A stretch of 64,000 nt of DNA from the NCBI GenBank assembly GCA_900316075.1, contig ONBT01000003.1:1-64000 (forward strand), in the 5' to 3' direction. Made by a program: the position numbers and the translations under genes. Every line of letters starts with the position of its first letter. Within the stretch, counting starts at the first letter, position 1. The notes under the pieces are model-generated. The model was not told the DNA's origin. It ran no database searches and saw only the letters and a list, made by a program, of their open reading frames with translations. Shown here one piece after another: positions 24,483 to 32,401 of the stretch. This DNA is from an uncultured Lachnospiraceae bacterium (lineage in GTDB: Bacteria > Bacillota > Clostridia > Lachnospirales > Lachnospiraceae).

Positions 24483-24603
24483 GTATCGCATTGACAGACA
24501 AGTGTGTTTGCTGCGAGGACACAAAATCCGGGAATCAGGCAGCCCACACGGCGGGAGGCCGGAGGGGAGAAAAAGCCCGATTCCGGCGGAAGAAACAAAA
24601 ACG

Positions 24604-25047
24604 ATGAAGAAGACAATCCGATATTATGTTCTGCGGGAGAAGGCGGTTCCCGAGGTCCTGAGGAAGGCCTGCGAAGCCCACACCCTGATTGAATCCGGCA
24701 AGTGCCGGTCCGTGGCGGAAGCGACGGAGATGACCGGCATCAGCCGGAGCTCATACTACAAGTACAAAGACGACATTTTTCCATATCACGAGGAGAAGGC
24801 AGCCGGGACGAAAGTCACGATGCTGATTACCCTGGACGACGAGCCGGGGCTCCTGTCGAAGGTTCTGAAGACCGTGGCCGATTTCGGAGGAAACATCCTC
24901 ACCATCAATCAGTCCATTCCGGTCCGGGGCATTGCAGCCCTCACGATTTCCTTTGAAGTCTATCCCACATCCGGCGAGGTCAACAGCCTCGCAGCCGCCA
25001 TCGACGAGACGGAAGGCATCCATTACGTGAAGATTCTGACGCAGTGA
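24604..25047 (+). CDS. ACT domain protein, PheB/UPF0735 type
   Basis: A 147-residue protein: an N-terminal helix-turn-helix-like part (about 1-65, CRSVAEATEMTGISRSSYYK) and a C-terminal ACT domain (about 70-147, VTMLITLDDEPGLLSKVLKT). ACT domains bind amino acids. This family often lies beside homoserine dehydrogenase, as here, and probably senses a product of the aspartate or aromatic pathway. I start it at the ATG at 24604; the open frame continues upstream to 24436 through what appears to be leader. Confidence 0.85.
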   Translation: MKKTIRYYVLREKAVPEVLRKACEAHTLIESGKCRSVAEATEMTGISRSSYYKYKDDIFPYHEEKAAGTKVTMLITLDDEPGLLSKVLKTVADFGGNILTINQSIPVRGIAALTISFEVYPTSGEVNSLAAAIDETEGIHYVKILTQ

Positions 25048-25140
25048 ATCTGCACGCGATGCGTATATACCCTGCAAGGCAAACGGCCTGTACTATGTAG
25101 GGGTTTACATTAGTCATAAGGCAGAAAAAGGAGCAGATTT

Positions 25141-26340
25141 ATGAAAGCAGCAATAATGGGCTACGGTACCATCGGCAGCGGGGTCGCAAAGGTCCTGTCC
25201 GACAATGCCGCCATTATTTCCAGGCGGGCGGGGGAGCCGATTGAGCTGAAATATGTCCTCGATCTGAGGGATTTTTCGGGCGACCCGATTCAGCCCCTGA
25301 TCGTGCATGACTACAAAAAAATTGTCTACGACCCGGAAATCAAGCTGGTCGTAGAGACCATGGGCGGGGTCGAGCCGGCTTACACCTTCGTCAAGGCCAT
25401 GCTGACCCACGGCAAGCATGTGGCCACGTCGAACAAGGCCCTCGTCGCGGCCAAGGGGGCCGAGCTCATCCAGATTGCGGCCGACAACCACGTGAATTTC
25501 ATGTTCGAGGCTTCGGTCGGGGGCGGCATTCCCATTATCCGCCCGATCCTGAAGTGCACGACCGGCGACGTTCTAGAGAAGGTCTACGGTATCGTGAACG
25601 GGACCACAAACTACATGCTGACGAGGATGGCCGTCGACGGGGCCGCCTATGACGACGTCCTCAAGGAGGCCCAGGAAAAGGGCTACGCCGAGAAGGACCC
25701 GACGGCGGATGTCGAAGGCTTCGACGCCTCCCGGAAGATTGCGATTCTCACTTCCCTTGTGGCAGGCCGCCAGGTCGACTTCGAAGACATTCCGACCGAG
25801 GGCATATCGAAGATTACCCCGGAGGACATGAAGTATGCGGCCGCCGCAGGAAAGAAGATCAAGCTCATTGCCACGATGGACGCATGCGATGACTCCTATT
25901 TCGTCCGGGTGGCGCCCTTCCTGGTGGGGCCGGAGAGCCCCCTCTTTTCCGTCGATGACGTCATGAACGCGATCATGATCCACGGCAATATGCTCGGGGA
26001 CGCCATGTTCTACGGCTCCGGCGCCGGCAGCCTGCCTACGGCTTCGGCGGTGGTCGGTGACCTCGTCGAAGAGTGCCGTCACGTCATGCGCCACGTCGAC
26101 TTTGACTGGGATCCCGTGAAACTGCCGCTCAAAAATCCGGCCGAGCAGGAATATCGCTACTTCGTCCGGACCAAGGCAGCGAAGAGCACCATCGAAGAGG
26201 CCTTCGGGGAAGTCGAATACATGGAAGATGTCGTTTCCGGAGAGCTCGGCTTTACGACAGGGCTCATTTCGGAAGGCGTCTTTGAGGAGAAGAAAAAGGA
26301 CTTCGAAAATATTATTTCTGTTATACGGGTATTGGAATAA
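25141..26340 (+). CDS. hom: Homoserine dehydrogenase
   Basis: A 399-residue NAD(P)H enzyme that reduces aspartate semialdehyde to homoserine, the branch point to threonine and methionine. The Rossmann motif GYGTIGSG is at residues 7-14; NGTTNYMLTRM and GYAEKDPTADVEGFDASRK are the catalytic signatures, with the conserved Lys and Asp. The C-terminal about 80 residues are shorter than the full ACT domain of 430-residue homologues, so feedback may be indirect, perhaps through the neighbouring ACT protein. AAAGGAG precedes the ATG. Confidence 0.95.
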   Translation: MKAAIMGYGTIGSGVAKVLSDNAAIISRRAGEPIELKYVLDLRDFSGDPIQPLIVHDYKKIVYDPEIKLVVETMGGVEPAYTFVKAMLTHGKHVATSNKALVAAKGAELIQIAADNHVNFMFEASVGGGIPIIRPILKCTTGDVLEKVYGIVNGTTNYMLTRMAVDGAAYDDVLKEAQEKGYAEKDPTADVEGFDASRKIAILTSLVAGRQVDFEDIPTEGISKITPEDMKYAAAAGKKIKLIATMDACDDSYFVRVAPFLVGPESPLFSVDDVMNAIMIHGNMLGDAMFYGSGAGSLPTASAVVGDLVEECRHVMRHVDFDWDPVKLPLKNPAEQEYRYFVRTKAAKSTIEEAFGEVEYMEDVVSGELGFTTGLISEGVFEEKKKDFENIISVIRVLE

Positions 26341-26358
26341 TTCTAAGGAGAGAGGTAC

Positions 26359-27570
26359 ATGCTGGTAGTCAAAAAGTTCGGCGGTTCGTCCGTTGCGAAC
26401 AAGGAACGCATCTTCAATGTGGCCCGGCGCTGCATCGAGGACTATAAGGCTGGGAACCGGGTTGTCGTCGTCCTTTCCGCTATGGGCGATACGACGGATG
26501 ACCTGATTGCAAAGGCCCACGACATCAATCCCGACGCCCCCAAGCGGGAGATGGACATGCTGCTTTCCATCGGCGAGCAGGAGTCCGTTGCCCTGATGGC
26601 CATGGCTATGGCTTCCATGGGAGTTCCGGCAATTTCACTGAACGCCTGGCAGGTGGGCATGCACACGACGTCCACCTATTCGGCGGCCCGCTTCAAGTGG
26701 ATTGACAAGGAACGGCTCCTGCATGAACTCGACGCCGGGAAGATCGTCATTGTCACTGGCTTCCAGGGTCTGAACAAGTACGACGACATCACGACCCTGG
26801 GCCGGGGCGGCTCCGATACGACGGCCGTAGCCATCGCGGCCACCCTCCACGCCGACAAGTGTGAAATCTTCACCGATGTGGACGGGGTCTACACGGCCGA
26901 TCCCCGCATTGTCCCCGAGGCGAAGAAGCTGCCTGAGATTTCCTACGACGAGATGCTGGAGCTGGCCACCCTCGGGGCCCAGGTCCTGCACAACCGTTCC
27001 GTGGAAATGGCAAAGAAATACGGCGTGACCCTCGTGGTCCGGTCCAGTCTCAATGAATCTGAAGGTACATATGTACGGGAGGTAAATAACGTGGAAAAGA
27101 TGCTTGTCAGCGGTGTTGCCTGTGATAAGAACGCTGCCCGGATTGCCGCAATCGGGGTGAAGAACGAACCCGGAGTTGCCTTCCGGATCTTCGACCTCCT
27201 GGCCAAGAACAATATCAATGTCGACATGATTCTCCAGTCCGTCGGCCGGGACAATACCAAGGACATCAGCTTTACCGTGGACCAGGCCGATGCCAAGGAC
27301 GCCATCCGGGTGCTGAAGGAAAACCAGGACCGCCTGACCATCCAGAAGTTCGAGGACGAGGAGAATGTGGCGAAGCTTTCCATCGTCGGCGCCGGCATGC
27401 AGTCGAACGCGGGTGTTGCCGCGAAGATGTTCGAGGCCCTCTACGACGTGAATGTCAATATCCGCATGATTTCCACTTCGGAAATCCGCATCACGGTCCT
27501 CATCGATATCGACGACGTGGACCGGGCCATGAAGGCGGTGCACGACAAGTTCATTCCCGAGGATGACTGA
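26359..27570 (+). CDS. lysC: Aspartate kinase
   Basis: A 403-residue enzyme that phosphorylates aspartate, the first step to lysine, threonine and methionine. KFGGSS at residues 5-10, the GRGGSDTTAVAIAA motif (about 153-166) and FTDVDGVYTADPRIV are the kinase signatures. Two ACT domains occupy about 255-400 (VKNEPGVAFRIFDLLAK, IVGAGMQSNAGVAAKMFEA), so it is feedback-inhibited, probably by lysine and/or threonine. It follows hom by 18 bases with AAGGAGAG, and the unit ends in the terminator at 27593. No lysine riboswitch is visible upstream of hom. Confidence 0.96.
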   Translation: MLVVKKFGGSSVANKERIFNVARRCIEDYKAGNRVVVVLSAMGDTTDDLIAKAHDINPDAPKREMDMLLSIGEQESVALMAMAMASMGVPAISLNAWQVGMHTTSTYSAARFKWIDKERLLHELDAGKIVIVTGFQGLNKYDDITTLGRGGSDTTAVAIAATLHADKCEIFTDVDGVYTADPRIVPEAKKLPEISYDEMLELATLGAQVLHNRSVEMAKKYGVTLVVRSSLNESEGTYVREVNNVEKMLVSGVACDKNAARIAAIGVKNEPGVAFRIFDLLAKNNINVDMILQSVGRDNTKDISFTVDQADAKDAIRVLKENQDRLTIQKFEDEENVAKLSIVGAGMQSNAGVAAKMFEALYDVNVNIRMISTSEIRITVLIDIDDVDRAMKAVHDKFIPEDD

Positions 27571-27592
27571 GAAATAGTTATATTACTAATGT

Positions 27593-27630
27593 GGCCCGGG
27601 CACGCAGCGCGTGTCCGGGCCTTTTTATTT
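27593..27630 (+). terminator. Terminator after lysC
   Basis: A 13-bp stem GGCCCGGGCACGC / GCGTGTCCGGGCC (one G-U pair) with an AGC loop, followed by TTTTTATTT. The tip of the stem is an ACGCAGCGCGT motif. Confidence 0.9.
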
Positions 27631-27641
27631 TGGACAAAGAA

Positions 27642-27670
27642 GGGCCCGGCACGCATTGCGTGCCGGGCCC
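27642..27670 (-). terminator. Terminator of the crotonase gene
   Basis: Perfect 13-bp stem GGGCCCGGCACGC / GCGTGCCGGGCCC around ATT, 25 bases past the crotonase stop on the minus strand and followed there by TTCTTTG. The tip is an ACGCATTGCGT motif. Confidence 0.75.
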
Positions 27671-27694
27671 GGTATTTGCTCTATATCGGAAATA

Positions 27695-28501
27695 TCAGAA
27701 GTCCGTGAAGTTCTTCTCCTTGCGGCCTTCAATGAAGGCGCCCATGCCTTCCTTCTTGTCGTGGGTATCGTTGACAACACCGAAGAGGTTGGCCTCCATC
27801 TCGACAGCGTTCTTGATGTCCATGTCGTAGCCGTTGTTGATGGCTGCCTTGGCAACGGAAACGGCGTAGGAAGCGTTGCGCTCGATCTTCTCAGCCAGCT
27901 TCTTTGCCTCGGCCATCAGCTCTTCCTTGGGATATACGTGGTTGACAAGGCCGATGCGGTAAGCTTCCTCAGCGTCGATATTCGATGCGGTGAAGATCAT
28001 CTCCTTGGCCCGGCCCATGCCTACAAGGCGGGCAAGCCGCTGGGTGCCGCCGAAGCCGGGGATAATGCCGAGGCCGGTCTCAGGCTGGCCGAAGATGGCA
28101 TTGTCAGAAGCGAGCCGGATGTCGCAGGCCATCGCGATTTCGCAGCCGCCGCCCAATGCAAAGCCGTTTACCGCAGCGATGGTGACCTGGCGCATATTCA
28201 TGAGTTTGAAGAAGGGCTCTGCTGCCCGCATACCGAAGGCTCTTGCCTCGGGAGCGGTGAAGTCGTACATCTCCTTGATATCAGCGCCGGCAACGAAGGA
28301 CTTATAGGGATTGTCCTTCTTGTCGGGTCCGCCGGTGACGATCAGGACCTTGATGGAATCATCAGCTTCAATCTCTGTAAGGGCGGTGTTGAGTTCGCCG
28401 ATCGTCTCGGAATTCAGTGCGTTCAGCGCATTGGGACGTGCGATGGAAAGAACTGCTGTGGCTCCGTCCTTCTCAATCTTGAGATTGTTGTACTCTGCCA
28501 T
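27695..28501 (-). CDS. crt: Crotonase-family enoyl-CoA hydratase (3-hydroxybutyryl-CoA dehydratase type)
   Basis: A 268-residue enzyme. The oxyanion-hole strands SFVAGADIKEM (about 68-78) and NGFALGGGCEIAMACDIRLA (about 115-134) and the catalytic Glu segment GQPETGLGIIPGFGGTQRLA are intact, with both acidic residues of hydratases in place. In clostridia this enzyme dehydrates 3-hydroxybutyryl-CoA to crotonyl-CoA on the way to butyrate. Here it is alone, without thl, hbd or bcd, so its pathway is uncertain. AAGGAGG precedes the ATG; the promoter at 28631-28659 overlaps a palindrome likely to be an operator. Confidence 0.92.
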   Translation of the reverse strand: MAEYNNLKIEKDGATAVLSIARPNALNALNSETIGELNTALTEIEADDSIKVLIVTGGPDKKDNPYKSFVAGADIKEMYDFTAPEARAFGMRAAEPFFKLMNMRQVTIAAVNGFALGGGCEIAMACDIRLASDNAIFGQPETGLGIIPGFGGTQRLARLVGMGRAKEMIFTASNIDAEEAYRIGLVNHVYPKEELMAEAKKLAEKIERNASYAVSVAKAAINNGYDMDIKNAVEMEANLFGVVNDTHDKKEGMGAFIEGRKEKNFTDF

Positions 28502-28630
28502 GATGCGAAACCTCCTTAATTATGATAGGATGAAATTGCCTGAGATCCGGGCTCCGCGGAAGGCTTTTCCGCCCGCCGTCCGGGTCTGTGCAGGAACAAA
28601 AGCGGCATTGCGTTCGCCGCAGATAGATTC

Positions 28631-28659
28631 ACTATAGGACATTGACAAAAATTTGTCAA
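28631..28659 (-). promoter_or_regulatory. SigA-type promoter of crt
   Basis: On the minus strand TTGACA (28659-28654), 17 bases, TATAGT (28636-28631). The leader to the crt ATG is about 120 bases. Confidence 0.8.
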
Positions 28660-28660
28660 T
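28641..28660. promoter_or_regulatory. Palindromic operator over the crt promoter
   Basis: ATTGACAAAAATTTGTCAAT, a 20-bp inverted repeat with one mismatch per arm, covers the -35 box and most of the spacer of the crt promoter and ends 11 bases before the divergent membrane-protein start. It looks like a repressor site (TetR, GntR or MarR type). Confidence 0.6.
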
Positions 28661-28670
28661 CACAAGTATT

Positions 28671-29330
28671 ATGCATAAAATTTCTTCACAGACGGCAGCC
28701 TTTTTGACGCTGGTACTCGCTTATATCGGGGCCTTTGCCTGGTACGCTGCGGACCTCGCTCCAGCCCGGCCCGCCCGTTTCTTCCTGGGGGTGGACTGGT
28801 CGCCGGTTCCGGTCTTCCTGATATTGTTCACCGTCGTGCTGCTCCCCGCCCTGTTCGGCCCCGGTCTGGACCTCTTTTCCTACATGAACGACCGGGTATA
28901 CTTTCTATTTCTGATTTTGACCTTCCTCTGCTGCGTCCTGAAATACTACAGCGGGGCGGCTTCACGTGCGGAAATGCTTCTTCGCGTCGGCCTTCTGCTG
29001 ATTCTTTACTATTTCCTTCGTGTCACATACCGGAGGGCCTTTCAATACGGCCATATCAATAAATACGCGCTGCGTATATTCGCATATCTTTTAACCGGTC
29101 TGGCTGCTCCTTCCCTTGCGGCTGGTTTTTCCGGTATGTCCGTATGGAAGATTCTTCTGACGGCCGCCCTTTTTGCCTTCCTTTTCGTCCCCTTTTTCCT
29201 GGCCGGGCGGCCGGCGCAGCAGGAAAGCCGCCCGGTACTGGCGGTAAAGCGTCTCTGCCGCGCCCTTCCCGGCAGCCTGATTCCGCCGGCTGTCTTCGCC
29301 TTCCTGCCCTTCCTATGGTGGTCCCTTTGA
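28671..29330 (+). CDS. Small polytopic membrane protein of unknown function
   Basis: A 219-residue hydrophobic protein with about six membrane segments (for example AAFLTLVLAYIGAFAWYAA, VFLILFTVVLLPALFG, YFLFLILTFLCCVLKYY) and short basic loops. No family was recognised. I use the ATG at 28671; a TTG at 28653 lies in the operator region. The stop codon is inside the first copy of a TTTGAGGGTCAGGAACCA repeat, so the repeat supplies the gene end. Residues YALRI are encoded by an ACGCGCTGCGT motif at 29065. It is divergent from crt and shares its control region. Confidence 0.55.
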   Translation: MHKISSQTAAFLTLVLAYIGAFAWYAADLAPARPARFFLGVDWSPVPVFLILFTVVLLPALFGPGLDLFSYMNDRVYFLFLILTFLCCVLKYYSGAASRAEMLLRVGLLLILYYFLRVTYRRAFQYGHINKYALRIFAYLLTGLAAPSLAAGFSGMSVWKILLTAALFAFLFVPFFLAGRPAQQESRPVLAVKRLCRALPGSLIPPAVFAFLPFLWWSL

Positions 29331-29487
29331 GGGTCAGGAACCACCACTCTCGCATCTTTGAGGGTCAGGAACCATCGACTTGGCAGGCCTCTCACCCGCT
29401 GCTGGCGGGAGTTTCAGGGGGACTGTCCCCCTCTCATCCAGCAGCGGCGCGGCCGACAGGACTTATCAACAGTGGTACCTGACCCCC
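29326..29487. repeat. Inverted-repeat element with nested stems
   Basis: TTTGAGGGTCAGGAACCA occurs at 29326-29343 and 29357-29374; its complement in near-exact form (TGGTACCTGACCC) is at 29473-29485. Between them, CCGCTGCTGG (29396-29405) pairs with CCAGCAGCGG (29438-29447) and GGGGGACTGTCCCCC forms an inner palindrome. Overall it looks like a foldable, mobile-type element downstream of the membrane-protein gene. Confidence 0.6.
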
Positions 29488-29501
29488 TACAGGGATACCG
29501 A

Positions 29502-29664
29502 GGGTAAAACAGGCTGGATTTTGAAATTTGACACCCCTTTTGCCGGCGGCCGGGGGTAAAACAGGCTGGATTCTGAAATTTGACACCCCTTTTGCCGGCG
29601 GCCGGGGGTAAAACAGGCTGGATTTTGAAATTTGACACCCCTGCAGCCAGCGGACGAGGGTAAA
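29502..29664 (+). repeat. Three 52-bp tandem repeats
   Basis: Units begin GGGTAAAACAGGCTGGATT at 29502, 29554 and 29606, with a broken fourth at 29658. They are almost identical and have no unique spacers, so this is not CRISPR. 52 is not a multiple of three and the stretch is not coding. The word GATTTTGAAATTTGA in each unit also occurs at about 12094. Confidence 0.85.
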
Positions 29665-29832
29665 AAAGCCCTGTTTCCTGCAAATGGCGTCCACGTAAAT
29701 ATGGAACATGGCGTAAATATAGTGTAAAATACAAAGGACAGTGCAGTGAGACAGGCCCGGCAGAAGGAAAGCCGCCGGGGAATGGAATGGCCTGTCCCTG
29801 CCTGCAGATGATGAAAGCGGAGGAAAAGTGAA

Positions 29833-30093
29833 ATGATAGACCCCAGATATGATACCCAGTGTCTTCTTGATCCCAGGGACGGGGAGGAGCTGGACCCGGA
29901 CGAGATCCATGACTATATTGCGGACAACTTCGAAGGCGATGAGCTTCTCTGCGTCGGCGATGAGGATATGGTGAAGCTCCACTTTCACACGAACACTCCC
30001 TTTAAGGTGCTTGAATACTGCCAGACCAAGGGTGAAATCTACGACATCGTCGTGGAGGACATGGACCGGCAGACCCGCGGTCTGCACGGGTGA
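29833..30093 (+). CDS. Stand-alone FakA/YloV C-terminal-like domain
   Basis: An 86-residue protein: YDTQCLLDPRDGEELDPDEI, then GDELLCVGDEDMVKLHFHTN, TPFKVLEYCQTKGEIYDIVV and a DMDRQTRG end. This is the pattern of the last domain of the DAK2-type fatty-acid kinase FakA (YloV), in which a GDE..VKVHVHTNxP loop precedes a final helix. Here it is a complete small gene with GGAGG before its ATG, not a fragment of a frameshifted larger gene, since no DAK2 domain lies upstream. Function alone is unknown; hypA follows after five bases. Confidence 0.65.
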   Translation: MIDPRYDTQCLLDPRDGEELDPDEIHDYIADNFEGDELLCVGDEDMVKLHFHTNTPFKVLEYCQTKGEIYDIVVEDMDRQTRGLHG

Positions 30094-30098
30094 TAGCT

Positions 30099-30443
30099 AT
30101 GCACGAACTCGGACTTGTGTTTCACGTCATTGACGACGTGACGGAAATCGGAAAAGAGAATAATCTCACGGAGGTCAGCTCCGTGACCCTGCAGGTCGGT
30201 GAGGTGTCGTCCATTGTGCCCGACTACATCACCGACGTGTGGCAGTGGGCCGTGAACCGGACGGAGCTCATGAAGGGGTGCGCCCTGAAACTTGAACGCA
30301 TTCCGGCGGTCACTTACTGCGAGAACTGCCGCAAGACCTATCCGACCGTCGAATACGGGAAGACCTGCCCCAACTGCGGGAGTGGAAACACATATCTCGT
30401 GCAGGGCAACGAGTTTGCCATCAAGGAAATAGAGGCCTGCTGA
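30099..30443 (+). CDS. hypA: HypA, hydrogenase/urease nickel metallochaperone
   Basis: A 114-residue protein beginning MHELGL, whose His2 and Glu3 bind nickel, and ending in a zinc domain with CENC (about 70-73) and CPNC (about 86-89). HypA delivers nickel, with HypB, to [NiFe] hydrogenases. The start at 30099 gives the required MHE N-terminus; a GTG at 30090 would block it. No hypB, hypC-F or hydrogenase gene is in the window, so this is an orphan copy. A 19-base piece of its end (GGAAATAGAGGCCTGCTGA) is repeated at 30507-30525, just before the next gene. Confidence 0.92.
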   Translation: MHELGLVFHVIDDVTEIGKENNLTEVSSVTLQVGEVSSIVPDYITDVWQWAVNRTELMKGCALKLERIPAVTYCENCRKTYPTVEYGKTCPNCGSGNTYLVQGNEFAIKEIEAC

Positions 30444-30527
30444 GCGGGCGGATATTTTCAGAGCCGGTGTGATGAGCGGCCCGGAGTTTTGCGGCATTTG
30501 TAATCAGGAAATAGAGGCCTGCTGACA

Positions 30528-31613
30528 GTGATTCGGCATTTTGTCTTAGAGATAATCAAATATTACCTGCTGCTGACCCTGGTCTTCACGGTGGTTTCCA
30601 TTATCCGCATGTATGTGGTTGAGACCTTCGCCTGTAATAAGAAGAAGGGAATTAAGCGGATTGAGGAACTCATGTCCCAGGGACGTTTTCGCCAGTACCC
30701 GATCTATGACTTCGACGAGGTCCGCATCCGGCGGAAGCGGGGCGTGGCGAAGATATCCGTCTTCCCCAACGATACGGGAAAGAAGACCCGGGCGCTCATC
30801 GTCTGTCCCGGCGGCGGCTATGCCCACCTATGCACGGAAACTGAGGGCTTCCCGCTGGCTGCCCGCCTGAACGAGCTGGGCTATACGGCCTTCGTCCTTG
30901 AGTACCGGGCCGGACTCAACTGCTCCTCCCATGCCCCCATGCACGACCTGGCCCGGGCGGTCCGCTTCATTTCGGACCACGCGGAGGAATTCAATGTCAC
31001 GATGGAGGACTACATCCTCGTGGGCTTTTCGGCCGGGGGCAACCTCTGCGGGGTCTTTGGAACGGAGAAATACGGGTTCGCCCGCTACAATGTGGCAAAG
31101 CCCGGGGCCCTGATTCTCGGCTACCCGTGGACGAACGTCAACCACTGGATTGCCCACCCCTACTGGAACATCTGGATCGGCCTCTTCGGCATCTGGCTGT
31201 CCGAGCGGGGCAACCTCTTCATGTTCGGCCCGAAAGGGGCGGTGAAGCGGGAAAACCGGGATTCCCTCTGTGTGCAGAAGTGGATCACGGCGGACTACCC
31301 GAAGACCTATATGTTCTCCGGCGGCAACGATGTCCTCGTCCCCTCGTCCGCCCATACGGACGTGCTGGCGGCCAAATTTGACGAGTACGGCATCGACTAC
31401 ATGTATGACAAGTTCTTCGGGGTGCCCCACGGAATCGGCCTCGGGGAGAAGACGAAGGCGGCCGGCTGGCTCCTGCATGCCCTGCGCTTCGTGGATTCCG
31501 GCAATGAGGTCCTGAAACCGGAGGTGAAAACCGGGGAGGGGCAGGAGAAGGCCGCGGACAAGCCCCATACCTTCGCCGACGAACTCGGGGATGCGGATGA
31601 GAATAATGAATAA
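30528..31613 (+). CDS. Membrane-anchored alpha/beta hydrolase
   Basis: A 361-residue protein with an N-terminal membrane segment (about 10-30, YYLLLTLVFTVVSIIRMYVV) and an alpha/beta hydrolase domain. CPGGGYAHL (about 90-98) is the oxyanion loop, GFSAGGNL (about 165-172) holds the nucleophilic Ser, GGNDVLVP the Asp, and VPHGIGLG the His. It resembles acetyl-xylan esterase/lipase-type (BD-FAE) hydrolases. Substrate is unknown. The GTG at 30528 lacks a clear ribosome site. The tail (about 330-361) is charged and disordered in character. Confidence 0.8.
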   Translation: MIRHFVLEIIKYYLLLTLVFTVVSIIRMYVVETFACNKKKGIKRIEELMSQGRFRQYPIYDFDEVRIRRKRGVAKISVFPNDTGKKTRALIVCPGGGYAHLCTETEGFPLAARLNELGYTAFVLEYRAGLNCSSHAPMHDLARAVRFISDHAEEFNVTMEDYILVGFSAGGNLCGVFGTEKYGFARYNVAKPGALILGYPWTNVNHWIAHPYWNIWIGLFGIWLSERGNLFMFGPKGAVKRENRDSLCVQKWITADYPKTYMFSGGNDVLVPSSAHTDVLAAKFDEYGIDYMYDKFFGVPHGIGLGEKTKAAGWLLHALRFVDSGNEVLKPEVKTGEGQEKAADKPHTFADELGDADENNE

Positions 31614-31834
31614 TGTCTGTTTGGATTGGGCTCAAGTGAGCAGCGCATTGCCTTTGACTGGCGCAGTTTCTTCGCCCGCGACTGACGCGGCCGATCTGCC
31701 CTCGAAAAGGCAGCTCTTCCCCCTCTGCGACAGGCGTTGCCTGAGCAACACCCTTCAAAATCTGCCTGTGATACTCTTCAGAGCATAAGGAAACGCCCCC
31801 GGGGCAGAAAACATTTTCCGAAAGGAGAAAAATC

Positions 31835-32146
31835 ATGGCAGTAGTAAATATCACAAATGACAATTTCGAAAGCGAAGTATTGAAGAGCGACAAGCCCGTC
31901 CTTGTGGACTTCTGGGCCACCTGGTGCGGTCCCTGCCGTATGCAGGGCCCCATCGTCGAGGAGCTTTCGAATGAGCATGAGGACATCAAGGTCGGCAAGT
32001 GCGACACGGACGTCAATTCCGACCTTGCCGAGAAGTTCGGCATCATGTCCATCCCGACCCTTCTGGCCTTCAAAAACGGCGAGCTCATCGGAAAGTCCGT
32101 GGGCGTGACCCCCAAGGAGAAGCTCTACGCGATGCTGCAGGGGTGA
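31835..32146 (+). CDS. trxA: Thioredoxin
   Basis: A 103-residue thioredoxin with the active site WCGPC at residues 30-34, the conserved buried Asp in VDFWATW and the cis-proline SIPT loop near residue 75. It reduces protein disulfides and is recycled by TrxB (14317). AAAGGAG precedes the ATG. It stands alone, with a hairpin terminator at 32193. Confidence 0.96.
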   Translation: MAVVNITNDNFESEVLKSDKPVLVDFWATWCGPCRMQGPIVEELSNEHEDIKVGKCDTDVNSDLAEKFGIMSIPTLLAFKNGELIGKSVGVTPKEKLYAMLQG

Positions 32147-32192
32147 TGCTCTGGCCGGTATTGCAGCAGAATAATATTTTAGCGACAGCATG

Positions 32193-32235
32193 CCGCCCGG
32201 AGACGAGGTTCTCTGGGCGGTATTTGTATTATTTT
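32193..32235 (+). terminator. Terminator after thioredoxin
   Basis: An 11-bp stem CCGCCCGGAGA / TCTCTGGGCGG (one G-U pair), then TATTTGTATTATTTT. The 3' arm and tail are a near-copy of the ATGGGCGGTATTTGC repeat. Confidence 0.7.
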
Positions 32236-32241
32236 ATCGCA

Positions 32242-32319
32242 GGCCCGCGCATAGGTAATATCCGGCTTCGCCGGGCGCGGGCCGCGTCGAGTAGGAGAGA
32301 CGGAATCTCTCCTACTCGA
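32242..32319 (+). other. Two strong hairpins upstream of the GT2-GtrA gene
   Basis: GGCCCGCGC (32242-32250) pairs with GCGCGGGCC (32275-32283), enclosing CCGGCTTCGCCGG; then TCGAGTAGGAGAGA (32287-32300) pairs perfectly with TCTCTCCTACTCGA (32306-32319). Neither is followed by a T tract, so they may form a structured leader or small RNA. Confidence 0.45.
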
Positions 32320-32401
32320 TTAAAGAATTCTCCCCAACTTTAGCCTGGCTTAAGGTTCGGCCTGTATCCTGACCATATCAAAAGAAAGGTCGGTGATTCT
32401 T

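Noticed and set aside
24436-24603. N-terminal extension of the ACT protein
   Set aside because: It overlaps the predicted promoter and is Gly/Arg/Lys-rich without similarity to the family, which begins near MKKTIRYYVL.
25048-25140. Lysine riboswitch or T-box before hom-lysC
   Set aside because: The leader is only about 90 bases and shows none of the conserved loops; only an ACGCGATGCGT motif is present.
29502-29664. Possible CRISPR array
   Set aside because: The 52-bp units are contiguous and nearly identical with no unique spacers, and no cas genes are in the window.
31591-31788. 65-residue open frame between the hydrolase and trxA
   Set aside because: It overlaps the end of the hydrolase gene, has no ribosome site and no family features.
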